Numbered from the stretch's first letter, positions 28,010 to 39,355 are shown. The stretch: DNA of 64,000 bases from Mycobacterium sp. E2479 (GCF_001667925.1 NZ_LZJR01000044.1:1-64000), one strand, 5' to 3'. Notes: generated by a model from the sequence alone, not told the origin. A program made the numbers and translations.

Positions 28010-28408
28010 ATGAAAATCAGCAGTATTGTCGCGCGCCGGAAAGTGGCCGGTGTCAGTGCCGGCTGCCTGCTCGGAGGAATGGCGATGGGCATCCTCGGTG
28101 CGCCGTCGGCGGCCGCTGCACCCGACTGCAGCCCGGCCGGTGTGAACAACACCGTTTCCTCGGTGCAGGGCTCAGCGGAGCAGTACCTGGCGGCGCACCC
28201 GGGGGCGAACCAGGTGGTGACGGCGGCCTACGGGCAGCCGCGGCCGCAGGCTGAGTCGAGCCTGCGCAGCTATTTCACCGCCCACCCGCAGGAATACAAC
28301 GACCTGCGCGGCATCCTGGCACCGATCGGCGACACCGAACGGCAGTGCAATGTCACCGCCCTGCCGCCACACCTGGAGTCCGCTTACCAGGAATTCATGG
28401 CCGGCTGA
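28010..28408 (+). CDS. Secreted hemophore-related protein
   Basis: 132 residues. A signal peptide with basic start (VARRK), hydrophobic core and AxA-type site ends near residue 37 (SAAAA/PDC). The mature part of about 95 residues has two cysteines (APDCSPAG and ERQCNVTA) that could form a disulfide, and helical repeats with YLAAHPGANQ and YFTAHPQEYND. This matches the mycobacterial haem-binding/hemophore-related family typified by Rv0203. Such proteins bind haem in the cell wall for iron uptake. The ribosome site gaaggac lies about 10 bp upstream. No MmpL partner is visible nearby. Confidence 0.9.
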   Translation: MKISSIVARRKVAGVSAGCLLGGMAMGILGAPSAAAAPDCSPAGVNNTVSSVQGSAEQYLAAHPGANQVVTAAYGQPRPQAESSLRSYFTAHPQEYNDLRGILAPIGDTERQCNVTALPPHLESAYQEFMAG

Positions 28409-28471
28409 TTCGGGGTTCGAGACGACCCGCCACAATGCCGTGGCGGGTCGTTTCCATGTCGGCGTGCTGTG

Positions 28472-28497
28472 GTGTGAACACGTTCTGTGGCGGGTAA
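28472..28497 (+). promoter_or_regulatory. Possible SigF-type promoter of topoisomerase IB gene
   Basis: GTGT (28472-28475), 16 bases, GGGTAA (28492-28497): -35 3 of 4, -10 5 of 6. The ATG is 35 bp downstream with ctggagg between. Confidence 0.45.
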
Positions 28498-28532
28498 TTG
28501 TGCAGTCAGCTAACAGAACTGGAGGGCGAACA

Positions 28533-29588
28533 ATGCGGCTGCGCCGGAGCGTGCTGAGCAAGCCGGGTATCACGCGTAAGCGCCGCGGTAAAGGCTTCGC
28601 CTATTACCGGCCGGATGGCAAGCGATTGTCCGATCCGCAAACATTGCAGCGCATCAAGGATCTGGTTATCCCACCGGCCTGGAAGAACGTGTGGATCGCA
28701 CCGTATAGCAACGGCCACATTCAGGCCGTGGGTGTCGACGCCGCAGGCCGGAGGCAGTATCTGTATCACTCCGCCTGGCAGCAGGAACGCGCCGAGGAGA
28801 AGTTCGACCGCGTGCTGGAACTGTCCACACGGCTGCCGGCCTGGCGCGCCGAGATCGCGAAAGATCTGACGCGAAAGGGCCTGACCCGCAAACGGGTGTT
28901 GGCGCTCGCGCTGCGGCTGCTTGATCGCGGATACTTTCGCGCCGGCGGCGAGCAATACGCCGAGGAACACGAGTCCTACGGACTGTCCACCCTGTTGTGT
29001 GAGCATGTGGTCGTGCGGCGTGACGCGGTCGAGTTCGATTTTCCGGCCAAGAGCGGGGTCCGGCGCACCGCGGAAATCGAGGATCCCGAAGTCGTCCGTG
29101 CGGTGCGGGCACTGATGCGCCGGTCCAACCGCACCGAGCGATTGCTGGTGTGCCGCACCTCATCCGGCTGGGTCGATATACGTGCCGCCGATCTCAACGA
29201 CCGATTCAAAGAACTCGTCGGTGACGAATACACCGTCAAGGACCTGCGGACCTGGCACGGGACGGTACTTGCCGCGGCAGCCTTCGCGGACGCCGACCCG
29301 GCCCTCTCCCGCCGGGTGGCCAAGCGCGTTGAATCGGCGGTGATGAAAGAGGTGGCCGAGGAGTTGGGCAACACCCCGGCGGTGGCACGCGGTTCCTACG
29401 TCGACCCCCGCGTCGTCACCGGTTACGAGCAGGGACTGACCATCGGCGCAGCGGTGCGCCGTGCCGAACACGCCAAAAAACCCGACCTGGCCCAGGAGAT
29501 CCTGGACAAGGCCACCCGCATGCTGATCCGGCGAGTGGCCAAGGGCCACAGCGCGGATGGACCGTCTGCGCTGCCCGAATCGGCGTGA
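28533..29588 (+). CDS. Type IB DNA topoisomerase (poxvirus type)
   Basis: 351 residues from ATG 28533. The N-terminal domain contains YYRPDGKRLSDP and IPPAWKNVWIAP, typical of bacterial TopIB. The catalytic domain has KDLRTWHGT near residue 237 and the active-site Tyr in VARGSYVDPRV near 290. The enzyme nicks one strand through a 3'-phosphotyrosine and relaxes supercoils. It is an accessory topoisomerase in many actinobacteria; I recall none in M. tuberculosis. The SigF-like promoter suggests a stress role. Confidence 0.95.
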   Translation: MRLRRSVLSKPGITRKRRGKGFAYYRPDGKRLSDPQTLQRIKDLVIPPAWKNVWIAPYSNGHIQAVGVDAAGRRQYLYHSAWQQERAEEKFDRVLELSTRLPAWRAEIAKDLTRKGLTRKRVLALALRLLDRGYFRAGGEQYAEEHESYGLSTLLCEHVVVRRDAVEFDFPAKSGVRRTAEIEDPEVVRAVRALMRRSNRTERLLVCRTSSGWVDIRAADLNDRFKELVGDEYTVKDLRTWHGTVLAAAAFADADPALSRRVAKRVESAVMKEVAEELGNTPAVARGSYVDPRVVTGYEQGLTIGAAVRRAEHAKKPDLAQEILDKATRMLIRRVAKGHSADGPSALPESA

Positions 29589-29848
29589 ACCGATGGTCGG
29601 CTGAAAGGTGGCTGGGAGTCGCCTGAACCGCCGCTTTTGCGCGCATAACCCCGGTGATTGCGGGTAGACAGGCCCGTGTGGGAAGTGCCCAAGCCGTCCG
29701 CGCGGCGGCAGCCTGCCTTGGTCACGCCTGTCAGCGGCAACCGCCATCGGTTGGCCCGCGATTCGGCGGCGCTGCCATGCAGGTGGTTCAAACAATAGCC
29801 ACACACGCCCATCCGCCAGCGCTGTAGAACCGTCTGAGGAGGGAAAAC

Positions 29849-31642
29849 ATGTCTAAAAAAGAGGTTTCCGACTATCTGCTGGAGCGCTTGCGGGCGTGGG
29901 GTGTTGAGCATGTATTCGGCTACCCCGGCGACGGCATCAACGGACTGCTTGCGGCATGGGGGCGGGCGGACAACAAGCCCAAGTTCATCCAGTCGCGCCA
30001 CGAGGAGATGAGCGCCTTCGAGGCGGTCGGATACGCAAAATTCACCGGCCGGGTCGGGGTCTGCGCCGCCACGTCGGGCCCCGGCGCGATCCACCTGCTA
30101 AACGGCCTCTACGACGCCAAACTCGACCACGTTCCGGTGGTGGCCATCGTCGGTCAGACCAATCGCAGCGCAATGGGCGGTAACTACCAGCAGGAAGTCG
30201 ACCTGCTGACCCTGTTCAAAGACGTCGCCAGCGACTACCTCCAAATGGTCACCGTTCCCGAACAATTGCCCAACGTACTGGACCGCGCGATCCGGATAGC
30301 GATGACGCAGCGCGCCCCGACGGCATTGATCATCCCCAGCGACGTTCAGGAGCTGCCCTACTCGCCGCCCGAGCACGCGTTCAAGATGGTGCCCTCCAGC
30401 CTCGGCATCGAGTACCCGAACATCGCCCCCGGCGACGCCGCCATCGCTCGGGCCGCTGATGTGCTCAATGCCGGCAAGAAAGTCGCCATTCTGGTGGGCA
30501 CCGGCGCGCGTGGCGCCCACGAAGAGCTGGCCGAAGTCGCCGACCTGCTTGGGGCGGGCGCAGCAAAGGCGCTGCTGGGCAAGGACGTGCTGTCGGACGA
30601 ATTGCCTTGGGTCACCGGCTCGATCGGATTGCTCGGGACCCGGCCGAGCTATGAGATGATGCGCGACTGTGACACGCTGCTGACCGTCGGCTCCAGCTTC
30701 CCGTACACGCAGTTCCTGCCGGAATTCGGTCAGGCCCGCGCGGTGCAGATCGACGTCGACGGCCGGATGGTTGGCATGCGTTACCCCTACGAGGTCAACC
30801 TTGTGGCCGACGCCAAGACCGCACTGCGGGCTCTGATCCCGCACCTGCGCCGCAAGGAGGACCGCTCGTGGCGTGAGGGCATCGAGAAGAATGTCGCCCG
30901 CTGGTGGGAGACGATGGAGAAGGAAGCCATGGTCAACGCCGACCCGGTCAACCCGCTGCGGTTGTTCTCCGAGCTGTCCCCTCAGTTACCCGAAAATGCC
31001 ATCGTTGCAGCCGATTCCGGCTCGTCCGCCAACTGGTATGCGCGCAATCTGCGCTTCCGCGGCGACATGCGGGGCTCGCTGTCGGGCACGCTGGCCACGA
31101 TGGGTCCCGGTGTTCCGTACGGCATCGGCGCCAAGTTCGGCCACCCGGACCGGCCCGTCATCGTGTTCAGCGGTGACGGCGCAATGCAGATGAACGGCAT
31201 GGCCGAGCTGATCACGATCAAGCGGTACTGGAGCGAATGGAAAGACCCCCGTCTGATCATCGCGATCCTGCACAACAACGACCTGAATCAGGTCACGTGG
31301 GAAATGCGCGCCATGGCCGGCGCGCCCAAATTCGCGGAGTCCCAGAACCTTCCGGACATCGACTTCGCCGCCTTCGCGGCCAGCCTGGGCCTGAACGCCA
31401 TGGCGATCAAAGATCCGGAGGAATTGTCGGACGCGTGGCGCCAGGCGTTGTCCGCGGACCGTCCCACCGTCCTGGACGTGTATACGGATCCCGACATGCC
31501 GCCCATCCCGCCGCACGCGACGTGGGATCAGTTCAAGTCGGCGACCACGGCGGTGCTGGCCGGCGACGAAGACCGGGTGGGCTTTGTCAAGGTGGGCCTC
31601 AAGACCAAGGCGCAGGAGTTCTTGCCGCACAAGAAGAGTTGA
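29849..31642 (+). CDS. Thiamine-pyrophosphate enzyme, pyruvate-oxidase/acetolactate-synthase type
   Basis: 597 residues from ATG 29849, after a clear ctgaggaggg. The N-terminal pyrimidine-binding domain has the conserved Glu in SRHEEMSAFEAVG. A central domain (about 190-330) follows, then the PP-binding domain with GDGAMQMNGMAEL and HNNDLN as the metal/TPP motif near residues 437-475. Closest in layout to PoxB-like pyruvate dehydrogenases (quinone) and related decarboxylases. No small regulatory subunit follows, arguing against acetolactate synthase. A 260-bp leader separates it from the topoisomerase gene; no distinct promoter is obvious there. Confidence 0.93.
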   Translation: MSKKEVSDYLLERLRAWGVEHVFGYPGDGINGLLAAWGRADNKPKFIQSRHEEMSAFEAVGYAKFTGRVGVCAATSGPGAIHLLNGLYDAKLDHVPVVAIVGQTNRSAMGGNYQQEVDLLTLFKDVASDYLQMVTVPEQLPNVLDRAIRIAMTQRAPTALIIPSDVQELPYSPPEHAFKMVPSSLGIEYPNIAPGDAAIARAADVLNAGKKVAILVGTGARGAHEELAEVADLLGAGAAKALLGKDVLSDELPWVTGSIGLLGTRPSYEMMRDCDTLLTVGSSFPYTQFLPEFGQARAVQIDVDGRMVGMRYPYEVNLVADAKTALRALIPHLRRKEDRSWREGIEKNVARWWETMEKEAMVNADPVNPLRLFSELSPQLPENAIVAADSGSSANWYARNLRFRGDMRGSLSGTLATMGPGVPYGIGAKFGHPDRPVIVFSGDGAMQMNGMAELITIKRYWSEWKDPRLIIAILHNNDLNQVTWEMRAMAGAPKFAESQNLPDIDFAAFAASLGLNAMAIKDPEELSDAWRQALSADRPTVLDVYTDPDMPPIPPHATWDQFKSATTAVLAGDEDRVGFVKVGLKTKAQEFLPHKKS

Positions 31643-31657
31643 CCCGCTGGGGTCGAC

Positions 31658-32326
31658 TCACCCGCGGCCGGCGACGCTTGCACCCGCGCTGCGCAGGTCG
31701 TCGACGAACGCCTTGTACACCTCGTCACGTTTATCGCTGCGGTCGCGCAACACCGACGAGGGGTGCACCGTCGCCACCACGCTGGGCTCGGGTGTGAGGT
31801 GTACGTCCACGGATGAGGGTAGCCGCAGTCGTTGCCCGCGCTGAGTGGACACCCGAAAAGTGGTTCCCAGCAACGACTGTGCGGCCGTCGCGCCCAGGCA
31901 CACGATGACCTGCGGGCGCACCGCCTCGATCTCGGCGATCAGCCAGGGCCGGCACGCGACCACTTCGGTGCGACGGGGCTTTTGGTGGATGCGTCGTTTG
32001 CCACCCTTGCGGGTGAATTTGAAGTGCTTGACCGCGTTGGTCTCATAGACCAGCGCAGGGTCGACGCCGGCGTCCTGGAGCGCACGGGCGAGCAGTCGCC
32101 CGGCCGGACCTACGAACGGCTCGCCGGCGCGATCCTCCTGGTCGCCTGGCTGCTCACCCACCAGCATGATCGGCGCACCGGGATGCCCACTGCCGAACAC
32201 CGTTTGGGTGGCATCCTCGAAAAGCGAACATCCATGGCAGGTTTCGGCCGCATCGCGCAGCGCATCGAGGTTGCGCGCCTCTGGGAGGTAACGGGTGGCC
32301 CCGGGTGCGTTCGATGTTGCGGCCAT
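31658..32326 (-). CDS. udgX: UdgX-type uracil-DNA glycosylase
   Basis: 222 residues from ATG 32326. It has family-4-like architecture with GEQPGDQED near residues 57-65, four cysteines suited to an Fe-S cluster (CHGC near 30-33, later ACRPW and VCLGA) and the diagnostic KRRIH loop at 110-114. UdgX excises uracil and stays covalently attached to DNA through the His of this loop, as shown for M. smegmatis. Its presence signals a non-tuberculosis mycobacterium or relative. It lies downstream of the hemerythrin gene, separated by a strong hairpin. Confidence 0.95.
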   Translation of the reverse strand: MAATSNAPGATRYLPEARNLDALRDAAETCHGCSLFEDATQTVFGSGHPGAPIMLVGEQPGDQEDRAGEPFVGPAGRLLARALQDAGVDPALVYETNAVKHFKFTRKGGKRRIHQKPRRTEVVACRPWLIAEIEAVRPQVIVCLGATAAQSLLGTTFRVSTQRGQRLRLPSSVDVHLTPEPSVVATVHPSSVLRDRSDKRDEVYKAFVDDLRSAGASVAGRG

Positions 32327-32350
32327 GAGCTTTGGCGATCGAAGGATGGG

Positions 32351-32393
32351 GGCGTGGTACCCCCGCTCCCCCACCGAGCGGGGGTACCACGCC
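32351..32393 (-). terminator. Perfect 18-bp-stem hairpin between hemerythrin and UdgX genes
   Basis: Arms ggcgtggtacccccgctc (32351-32368) and its exact complement (32376-32393) with a 7-base loop. It starts 13 bp after the hemerythrin stop and has no T-tract, like many mycobacterial intrinsic terminators. It may end or attenuate transcription before udgX. Confidence 0.65.
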
Positions 32394-32406
32394 AGGGGTG
32401 GCTTCG

Positions 32407-32967
32407 TCAGCCCTTGCCTATGATGGCGTCGCGGGCCCGGTCGAGCATCGCGGCGAATGGCCCGGCGGCCAGGTTGGCCACCTGGGATTCCACCCCGGCG
32501 TGTGGGCGGGTGGGCGCGGCGGCCTCGGCGAGCTTGGCGGCGCGGCCCATGCGTTCGAGTTCCTCGCTGCTCAATTCCTCGCCCAGCTTGGCGAATTCGT
32601 CAATCTCCTCGTGCTCGGCGTGTTCGACGACGGCGTCGCGCAGCTTCGTCAGTTCGCGAGTGAACTCCTCGCTGGCGACGTCGAGCTTTTCCAGTTTCTG
32701 CAGAACGGTTTTGGCCTCGTGCTCTTCGTGCAGCCGCTTGTCCACCACGGCGGCGCCGTTGGGAATCTTCCGCTTGGCGCGAGGGTGAACGATCTCTTCC
32801 TCCGCCGTTTCGTGCACGGCGAGCAGCCGCCGAAGCTCGACGAACGCGTCTTCGCGGGCCTTTCCGGAGGCCGCGAGGGTCTCGACGAACATCGCCTTGA
32901 TCTGCTCGTGCTGACTGACGAGGAAGTCGACCACGTCGGTGGGCGACTTGATGGCGATCGGTGCCAC
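32407..32967 (-). CDS. Hemerythrin-like HHE domain protein
   Basis: 186 residues from GTG 32967, with gggaggg upstream on the minus strand. The first 125 residues form a four-helix hemerythrin bundle with metal ligands in SQHEQ (near 20), LAVHETAEEEIVHP (near 47-60), LHEEHE (near 80) and VEHAEHEEIDEF (near 110). The C-terminal 55 residues are Ala/Pro-rich. Mycobacterial hemerythrins respond to peroxide or nitric oxide and are often SigF-dependent in fast growers. A full SigF-type promoter precedes it, back to back with one for the lipoprotein gene. Confidence 0.93.
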   Translation of the reverse strand: MAPIAIKSPTDVVDFLVSQHEQIKAMFVETLAASGKAREDAFVELRRLLAVHETAEEEIVHPRAKRKIPNGAAVVDKRLHEEHEAKTVLQKLEKLDVASEEFTRELTKLRDAVVEHAEHEEIDEFAKLGEELSSEELERMGRAAKLAEAAAPTRPHAGVESQVANLAAGPFAAMLDRARDAIIGKG

Positions 32968-33022
32968 AGTGTCCCTCCCATCTTTGGTTCGACGCGCAGG
33001 GCTGTGCGCGCTCCCGTGACGG

Positions 33023-33048
33023 CTACCCGACGAATCCGGGAGGCAAAC
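33023..33048 (-). promoter_or_regulatory. SigF-type promoter of hemerythrin gene
   Basis: Minus strand GTTT (33045-33048), 16 bases, GGGTAG (33023-33028). It lies 56 bp before the GTG start. Confidence 0.7.
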
Positions 33049-33051
33049 GGG

Positions 33052-33076
33052 GTGTGGCCGTGGCCGCGCGGGGTAT
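33052..33076 (+). promoter_or_regulatory. SigF-type promoter of lipoprotein gene
   Basis: GTGT (33052-33055), 15 bases, GGGTAT (33071-33076): an exact -10 and a 3 of 4 -35. It is divergent from the hemerythrin promoter with only 3 bp between them. The ATG is 35 bp downstream, with aaaggag as ribosome site. Confidence 0.55.
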
Positions 33077-33110
33077 GTCCTGGACAAACGACGAAAGGAG
33101 CTCGCGGTCG

Positions 33111-34184
33111 ATGGGCGTCGGATTGGGTTTGCGCACTGGCCAGCGCATCTGGGCGCTGCTGCGCTGCGGAGTCGTCGGCGCGGTCGCGGCGGCCGCGCTG
33201 AGCACGGGCTGTTCACATCCCGGAGCGTCGTTGGAAGCCGCGCCCGACGTGCAACTCTGGCGGGCCGGTGCCGCGTTGCAGGAACCGGTGTGGTCGTACC
33301 ACATGCGTGCGCTGGTCGCGCTCACCGACGATCACCGGTTGGCCGAGGCCAGCGCCGCAGATCATGACGGCCAGGCCAAGACGCGGTTCTCCGCGCCCAT
33401 GGCGGCCGGCCGCAACCTGCAGATCAGCCGGAAAGACGAACGCGTGGTGTTCGTGCCGCAGCCCGAGCGGGGCAAGGTGGCGGAGGTCGACCTGGAAAGC
33501 CTGCGCCAGGTCAACGATTTCGACGCGGGACCGGCGCCGGCCTACCTGACCGAGGATGCGGGGTTGCGGATGCTGCTTGCGCTGTCGGCGGACGGGAAGG
33601 CGGTGACGCCGGTGGATCAGTACGGGTACCGAAACCTACCCACCGCCTTCACCGGAACCAGCGCGGACACCATCGACGGCGCAAATAGGGGCCGCCAGCT
33701 CGACTACCACCTATTCGGTCCGTCGGGCATCCGTCACTTTCAGGGGACGTCCTCGCCCGCGGCGCAACGCGGCTCATTGGACGTCGACGTCGCGGTCTCG
33801 GCGGGTGACGGCACCGCGGTGACGCGCAGCTACGTCGCCGGCCACGACGACCACACGCTGCGCGCCGTCGACTCGCGCCGCGGCGGAAAGGGATTGGAGG
33901 TGTTGGCCAGCACGCGATTGCCGTCGCCGATCCGCGAACTCGGCACCGACGACACCAGGATCTATGCCGCCACCGACCACGAACTGGTGACACTCGAAAC
34001 GGCAAGCTTCACCGGTTTCCCGGACGGCCGCATCCCCGTGCTGCGCAGCATTGATTACCGGTCGGGGCTGCCTCCGGACGCCCGCGCGGCCCGGCTCTCG
34101 GGCATGGCCGTCGGGCCGCACCGGGTCTACCTGACCTTCGCGCAGGCGCCCTACGTGGTAAGCATCGCCAAACCGCGCCTGTGA
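33111..34184 (+). CDS. Putative lipoprotein, function unknown
   Basis: 357 residues from ATG 33111. The N-terminus has Arg/Lys residues, a hydrophobic stretch (VVGAVAAAAL) and a lipobox LSTGC with Cys34, so it should be exported and lipid-anchored. The mature protein has spaced beta-strand-like segments (VVFVPQPERG, IYAATDHELV, VYLTFAQAPYV), suggestive of a beta-propeller, but no named family is recognised. It carries its own SigF-like promoter. A gap of 71 bp separates it from the next gene. Confidence 0.82.
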   Translation: MGVGLGLRTGQRIWALLRCGVVGAVAAAALSTGCSHPGASLEAAPDVQLWRAGAALQEPVWSYHMRALVALTDDHRLAEASAADHDGQAKTRFSAPMAAGRNLQISRKDERVVFVPQPERGKVAEVDLESLRQVNDFDAGPAPAYLTEDAGLRMLLALSADGKAVTPVDQYGYRNLPTAFTGTSADTIDGANRGRQLDYHLFGPSGIRHFQGTSSPAAQRGSLDVDVAVSAGDGTAVTRSYVAGHDDHTLRAVDSRRGGKGLEVLASTRLPSPIRELGTDDTRIYAATDHELVTLETASFTGFPDGRIPVLRSIDYRSGLPPDARAARLSGMAVGPHRVYLTFAQAPYVVSIAKPRL

Positions 34185-34255
34185 CGACCGTGGTTTTCCC
34201 AAGCCCTGTCGTCAGCTACATTTCGGGCAGGTTCTCCCGCTTAGGAGGAACTGGG

Positions 34256-35269
34256 GTGACTAACCCGCAGGAGCCGTATTGGCAAAACCCGCTGAGCTAT
34301 GACCCGCTCGGTCGCGTCCCGGCGCCCGACGAGGAGCTGCCCGACGAGCTACCCGCCGCCGCCCCCTCGCCATTTGCGCCACCGCCCGCGCCCTACCGCC
34401 CGCCGGTCAACGCCATGGCGACGCTGTCGCTGGTTTTCGCGTTCCTCTTCGCGCCCGCGGGAGCGATTCTGGGACATCTCGGCCTGGCGCAGATCCGCCG
34501 CACGGGCGAACTCGGCCGCGACCGTGCCCTGGTAGGCGTGACGCTGTCGTACATCTTCATCCTGTTGGCGGTCGTCGCGCTGGCCGGATGGGCCACGTTA
34601 ACCAGTTCGACCTCCCCGCAGCGGACGTCGGCCGACTCCAGCGCGGCGGCCGGGCCGCCGCCGCCCACGGTCCCGCCGGAGACCATCGCCACGCTGTTGC
34701 CCGGGCTCGACGCCCTGCGGAACATCACCGGCGATGCGAACCTCGACCTCGGGCCGACCCGGAACAGCCCCGGCCGCTCCGCGGACGACGGCAGCATCGA
34801 CCGCCCGGAGTGCTGGGGAAGCATCGCCGCCGGCAGCCCGGACGCCTACACCCCGGGGCCACTGGCCGGATATCACGCCGGACAGTTCACCGACACGCGC
34901 AGCATGCTGAAGTCGATGCAGGTCATCGAGGGCGTGGCGGCATTCCGCGATCAGGCTGCGGCCCAGGCGCAGTTGGCCGCCTTGCTGTCGGGATGGCATC
35001 GGTGCGGCGGCTCCACGGTCACCGTGACCGCTCCCGGTGGGCAGCCGATCGCGATGTCGCTCAGTGAGCCCGCCGACGCGGGCAACGGCATCACCACCTT
35101 GGATCTGACGCCCAAAACCATCCAGGTCCGCACGGCACGCGCGATCGCGGCCAAGGCGAACGTCGTCATCGACCTGAGCGTGTCCGCCAACGGCACCACG
35201 GACAGTGCGCCACCCCGCGCCGCGGCGGTCAGCATCGCCAACTACATCCTCGGCAAGATCCCCGGCTGA
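34256..35269 (+). CDS. DUF4190 and PknH-sensor-like membrane protein
   Basis: 337 residues from GTG 34256, preceded by aggagg at 34243-34248. A Pro-rich cytoplasmic N-terminus (about 1-55) precedes two membrane helices (about 57-80 and 98-120) with the DUF4190 motif GAILGHLGLAQIRRTGE between them. A Pro-rich linker leads to an extracellular domain (about 150-337) with two cysteines (PECWGS and HRCGGS), as in the PknH C-terminal sensor family. Without a kinase domain it is probably an envelope sensor or solute-binding protein. Mycobacteria hold many such orphan sensor domains. Confidence 0.88.
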   Translation: MTNPQEPYWQNPLSYDPLGRVPAPDEELPDELPAAAPSPFAPPPAPYRPPVNAMATLSLVFAFLFAPAGAILGHLGLAQIRRTGELGRDRALVGVTLSYIFILLAVVALAGWATLTSSTSPQRTSADSSAAAGPPPPTVPPETIATLLPGLDALRNITGDANLDLGPTRNSPGRSADDGSIDRPECWGSIAAGSPDAYTPGPLAGYHAGQFTDTRSMLKSMQVIEGVAAFRDQAAAQAQLAALLSGWHRCGGSTVTVTAPGGQPIAMSLSEPADAGNGITTLDLTPKTIQVRTARAIAAKANVVIDLSVSANGTTDSAPPRAAAVSIANYILGKIPG

Positions 35270-35364
35270 CGACCGACGCGGATCGGAGGTCCACTGGTGG
35301 CTCATGCGTGGCGACCCGCGGCGCCCGGCCCTGCCGCGCTTGCGATCGCCACTACGCTGACCAC

Positions 35365-36336
35365 ATGAAATTTGTCGACGTCGACGGGATGGGCCGAGTC
35401 AGCCGGATCGGCCTGGGCACCTGGCAGTTCGGTTCGCGCGAATGGGGTTACGGGGACAGCTACGCCGCCGGCGCGGCGGGCGACATCGTGCGCCGCGCCC
35501 GCGCCCTGGGGGTGACGCTGTTCGACACCGCCGAGGTGTACGGCCTGGGCAAGAGTGAGCGCATCCTGGGCGAGGCCCTCGGCGACGAGCGCGCGGACGT
35601 CGTGGTGGCCAGCAAGATCATGCCGGTCGCTCCGTTCCCCGCCGTGGTCAAGCAGCGCGCCCGCGCCAGCGCGCAGCGGCTGGGGTTGGACCGGATCCCG
35701 CTCTACCAGATTCATCAGCCCAACCCGGTGGTGCCGGATTCGGTGATCATGCCGGGCATGCGCGATCTGCTCGACAGCGGCAAGATCGGTGCTGCCGGCG
35801 TCTCGAACTATCCGCTGCAGCGGTGGCAGAAGGCCGACGCCGCGCTCGGCCGGCCGGTGGTCAGCAACCAGGTGCACTTTTCGCTCGCCTTCCCGAAGGC
35901 GCTGAAGAACCTGGTGCCGTTCGCCGAGCGGGAGAACCGCATCGTGATCGCCTACAGCCCGCTGGAACAGGGTTTGTTGGGCGGCAAGTACGGCGTCGAT
36001 AACCGCCCGGGTGGCGTGCGGGCGGTGAACTCGCTGTTCGGCACCGAAAACCTGCGCCGCGTCGAGCCGCTGCTGCAGCTGCTGCGCGACGTCGCGAAGG
36101 ACGTCGACGCCAAGCCGGCGCAGGTGGCGCTGGCCTGGCTGATCAGCTATCCGAACGTGGTGGCCATTCCCGGCGCCTCCAGCGTCGAGCAGCTCGAGTT
36201 CAACGTCGCCGCCGCCGACATCGAGCTGCCCACCGCATCACGTGACGCGCTCACCGAGGCGGCCCTGGCCTTCCGGCCCACGTCGACCGCGCGCTTCCTG
36301 ACCGACCTGGCCAAGGAGAAGCTCGCCCGGCGTTAA
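35365..36336 (+). CDS. Aldo/keto reductase (Rv2298-like)
   Basis: 323 residues from ATG 35365, equal in length to M. tuberculosis Rv2298 as I recall it. AKR signatures are present: FDTAEVYG with the catalytic Tyr near residue 57, the Lys in VVASKIMP, the His in YQIHQPN and the NADPH-binding IPGASSVEQLEFN near the C-terminus. Carbonyl substrate unknown. Its stop overlaps the convergent SDR gene by 4 bp. Confidence 0.93.
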   Translation: MKFVDVDGMGRVSRIGLGTWQFGSREWGYGDSYAAGAAGDIVRRARALGVTLFDTAEVYGLGKSERILGEALGDERADVVVASKIMPVAPFPAVVKQRARASAQRLGLDRIPLYQIHQPNPVVPDSVIMPGMRDLLDSGKIGAAGVSNYPLQRWQKADAALGRPVVSNQVHFSLAFPKALKNLVPFAERENRIVIAYSPLEQGLLGGKYGVDNRPGGVRAVNSLFGTENLRRVEPLLQLLRDVAKDVDAKPAQVALAWLISYPNVVAIPGASSVEQLEFNVAAADIELPTASRDALTEAALAFRPTSTARFLTDLAKEKLARR

Positions 36337-37112
36337 GACTGGTTGGCCTCGGCGAAGGCGGCGGGGCTGGCCGGCGCCCCGCGGGCCACCACGAGCGGCA
36401 TCGACGTCGAGGCGTTGGTGCGCAAGATGGTATGGACCACGTCGACGAGGTCCTCGACGGGCATCAGCTTGCCGGGCATGCAGCCGCGTGCCGACCACAG
36501 CGGCACCGCTTTCATCGCCAGGTCCATGTCCCAGCCCTGGTTCATGCCGGTTTGGCCGTCACCCTCGCCGCCCGCGCACTCCCCGACGATCAGGTTGGTG
36601 AAACCGATGTCGGAGTGCTCGGCTCGCCACGCTTCCACGAGCCGTTCCAGGGCGGCCTTACTGACGCCGTAGGCACCCAGACCCGGCCACGGCGGCCCGA
36701 AGGTGCCGGCGTCGGAGGACAGATACACCGCCTTACCGGCCGACGCGGTCAGGTGCGGGACCGCCGCGGCGGTCACCAACGATGCGCCGATCACGTTGGT
36801 GTCGAAGATGCGCCGCCACGTGTCGGCTTCGGTGTCCACCAAGCGGACCAGCGGCCCGACGGCGGGCGTGTAGACGATGTTGTCGATGCCGCCGAGGGCG
36901 TCGGCGGCATGGTCGATGGCCGAGCGGCAGGATGCCTGGTCGGTGACATCGCATTCGATGGCGATGGCGTTCGGGCCGGCCTCCTTCGCCGCGGCCTCGA
37001 TGCGCTCCCGGCGGCGGGCCAGCAGCGCGACCTGATCGCCGCGCAGCGCAAGACCGACGCCTATGCAACGCCCCAGCCCGCTGGAGGCGCCGACCACCAC
37101 TGTCCTTGACAT
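36333..37112 (-). CDS. Short-chain dehydrogenase/reductase
   Basis: 259 residues from ATG 37112. Contains VVVGASSGLGRCIG near residues 5-18, the DV contact in ECDVTDQ, a variant of NNAG (VYTPAVG), the serine strand YLSSDAG and catalytic YGVSK near 158. The NNAG asparagine is not visible, so the catalytic tetrad may be incomplete. Substrate unknown. It is followed upstream by 92 bp without genes before GlgX. Confidence 0.92.
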   Translation of the reverse strand: MSRTVVVGASSGLGRCIGVGLALRGDQVALLARRRERIEAAAKEAGPNAIAIECDVTDQASCRSAIDHAADALGGIDNIVYTPAVGPLVRLVDTEADTWRRIFDTNVIGASLVTAAAVPHLTASAGKAVYLSSDAGTFGPPWPGLGAYGVSKAALERLVEAWRAEHSDIGFTNLIVGECAGGEGDGQTGMNQGWDMDLAMKAVPLWSARGCMPGKLMPVEDLVDVVHTILRTNASTSMPLVVARGAPASPAAFAEANQS

Positions 37113-37204
37113 ATTCGCCCTCTCCTGTAACGACCTCGCTGCAGCCACAGCGTATCGGCAGGCGAAGCGCTACGTAACGTTCGGGCGGATTTGTGTCAAC
37201 GAGC

Positions 37205-39355
<2,151 letters not shown>

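Noticed and set aside
29662..29667. GGGTAG in the leader of the TPP enzyme gene as SigF promoter
   Set aside because: The -35 position reads GCGC or similar and the site is nearly 190 bp from the start.
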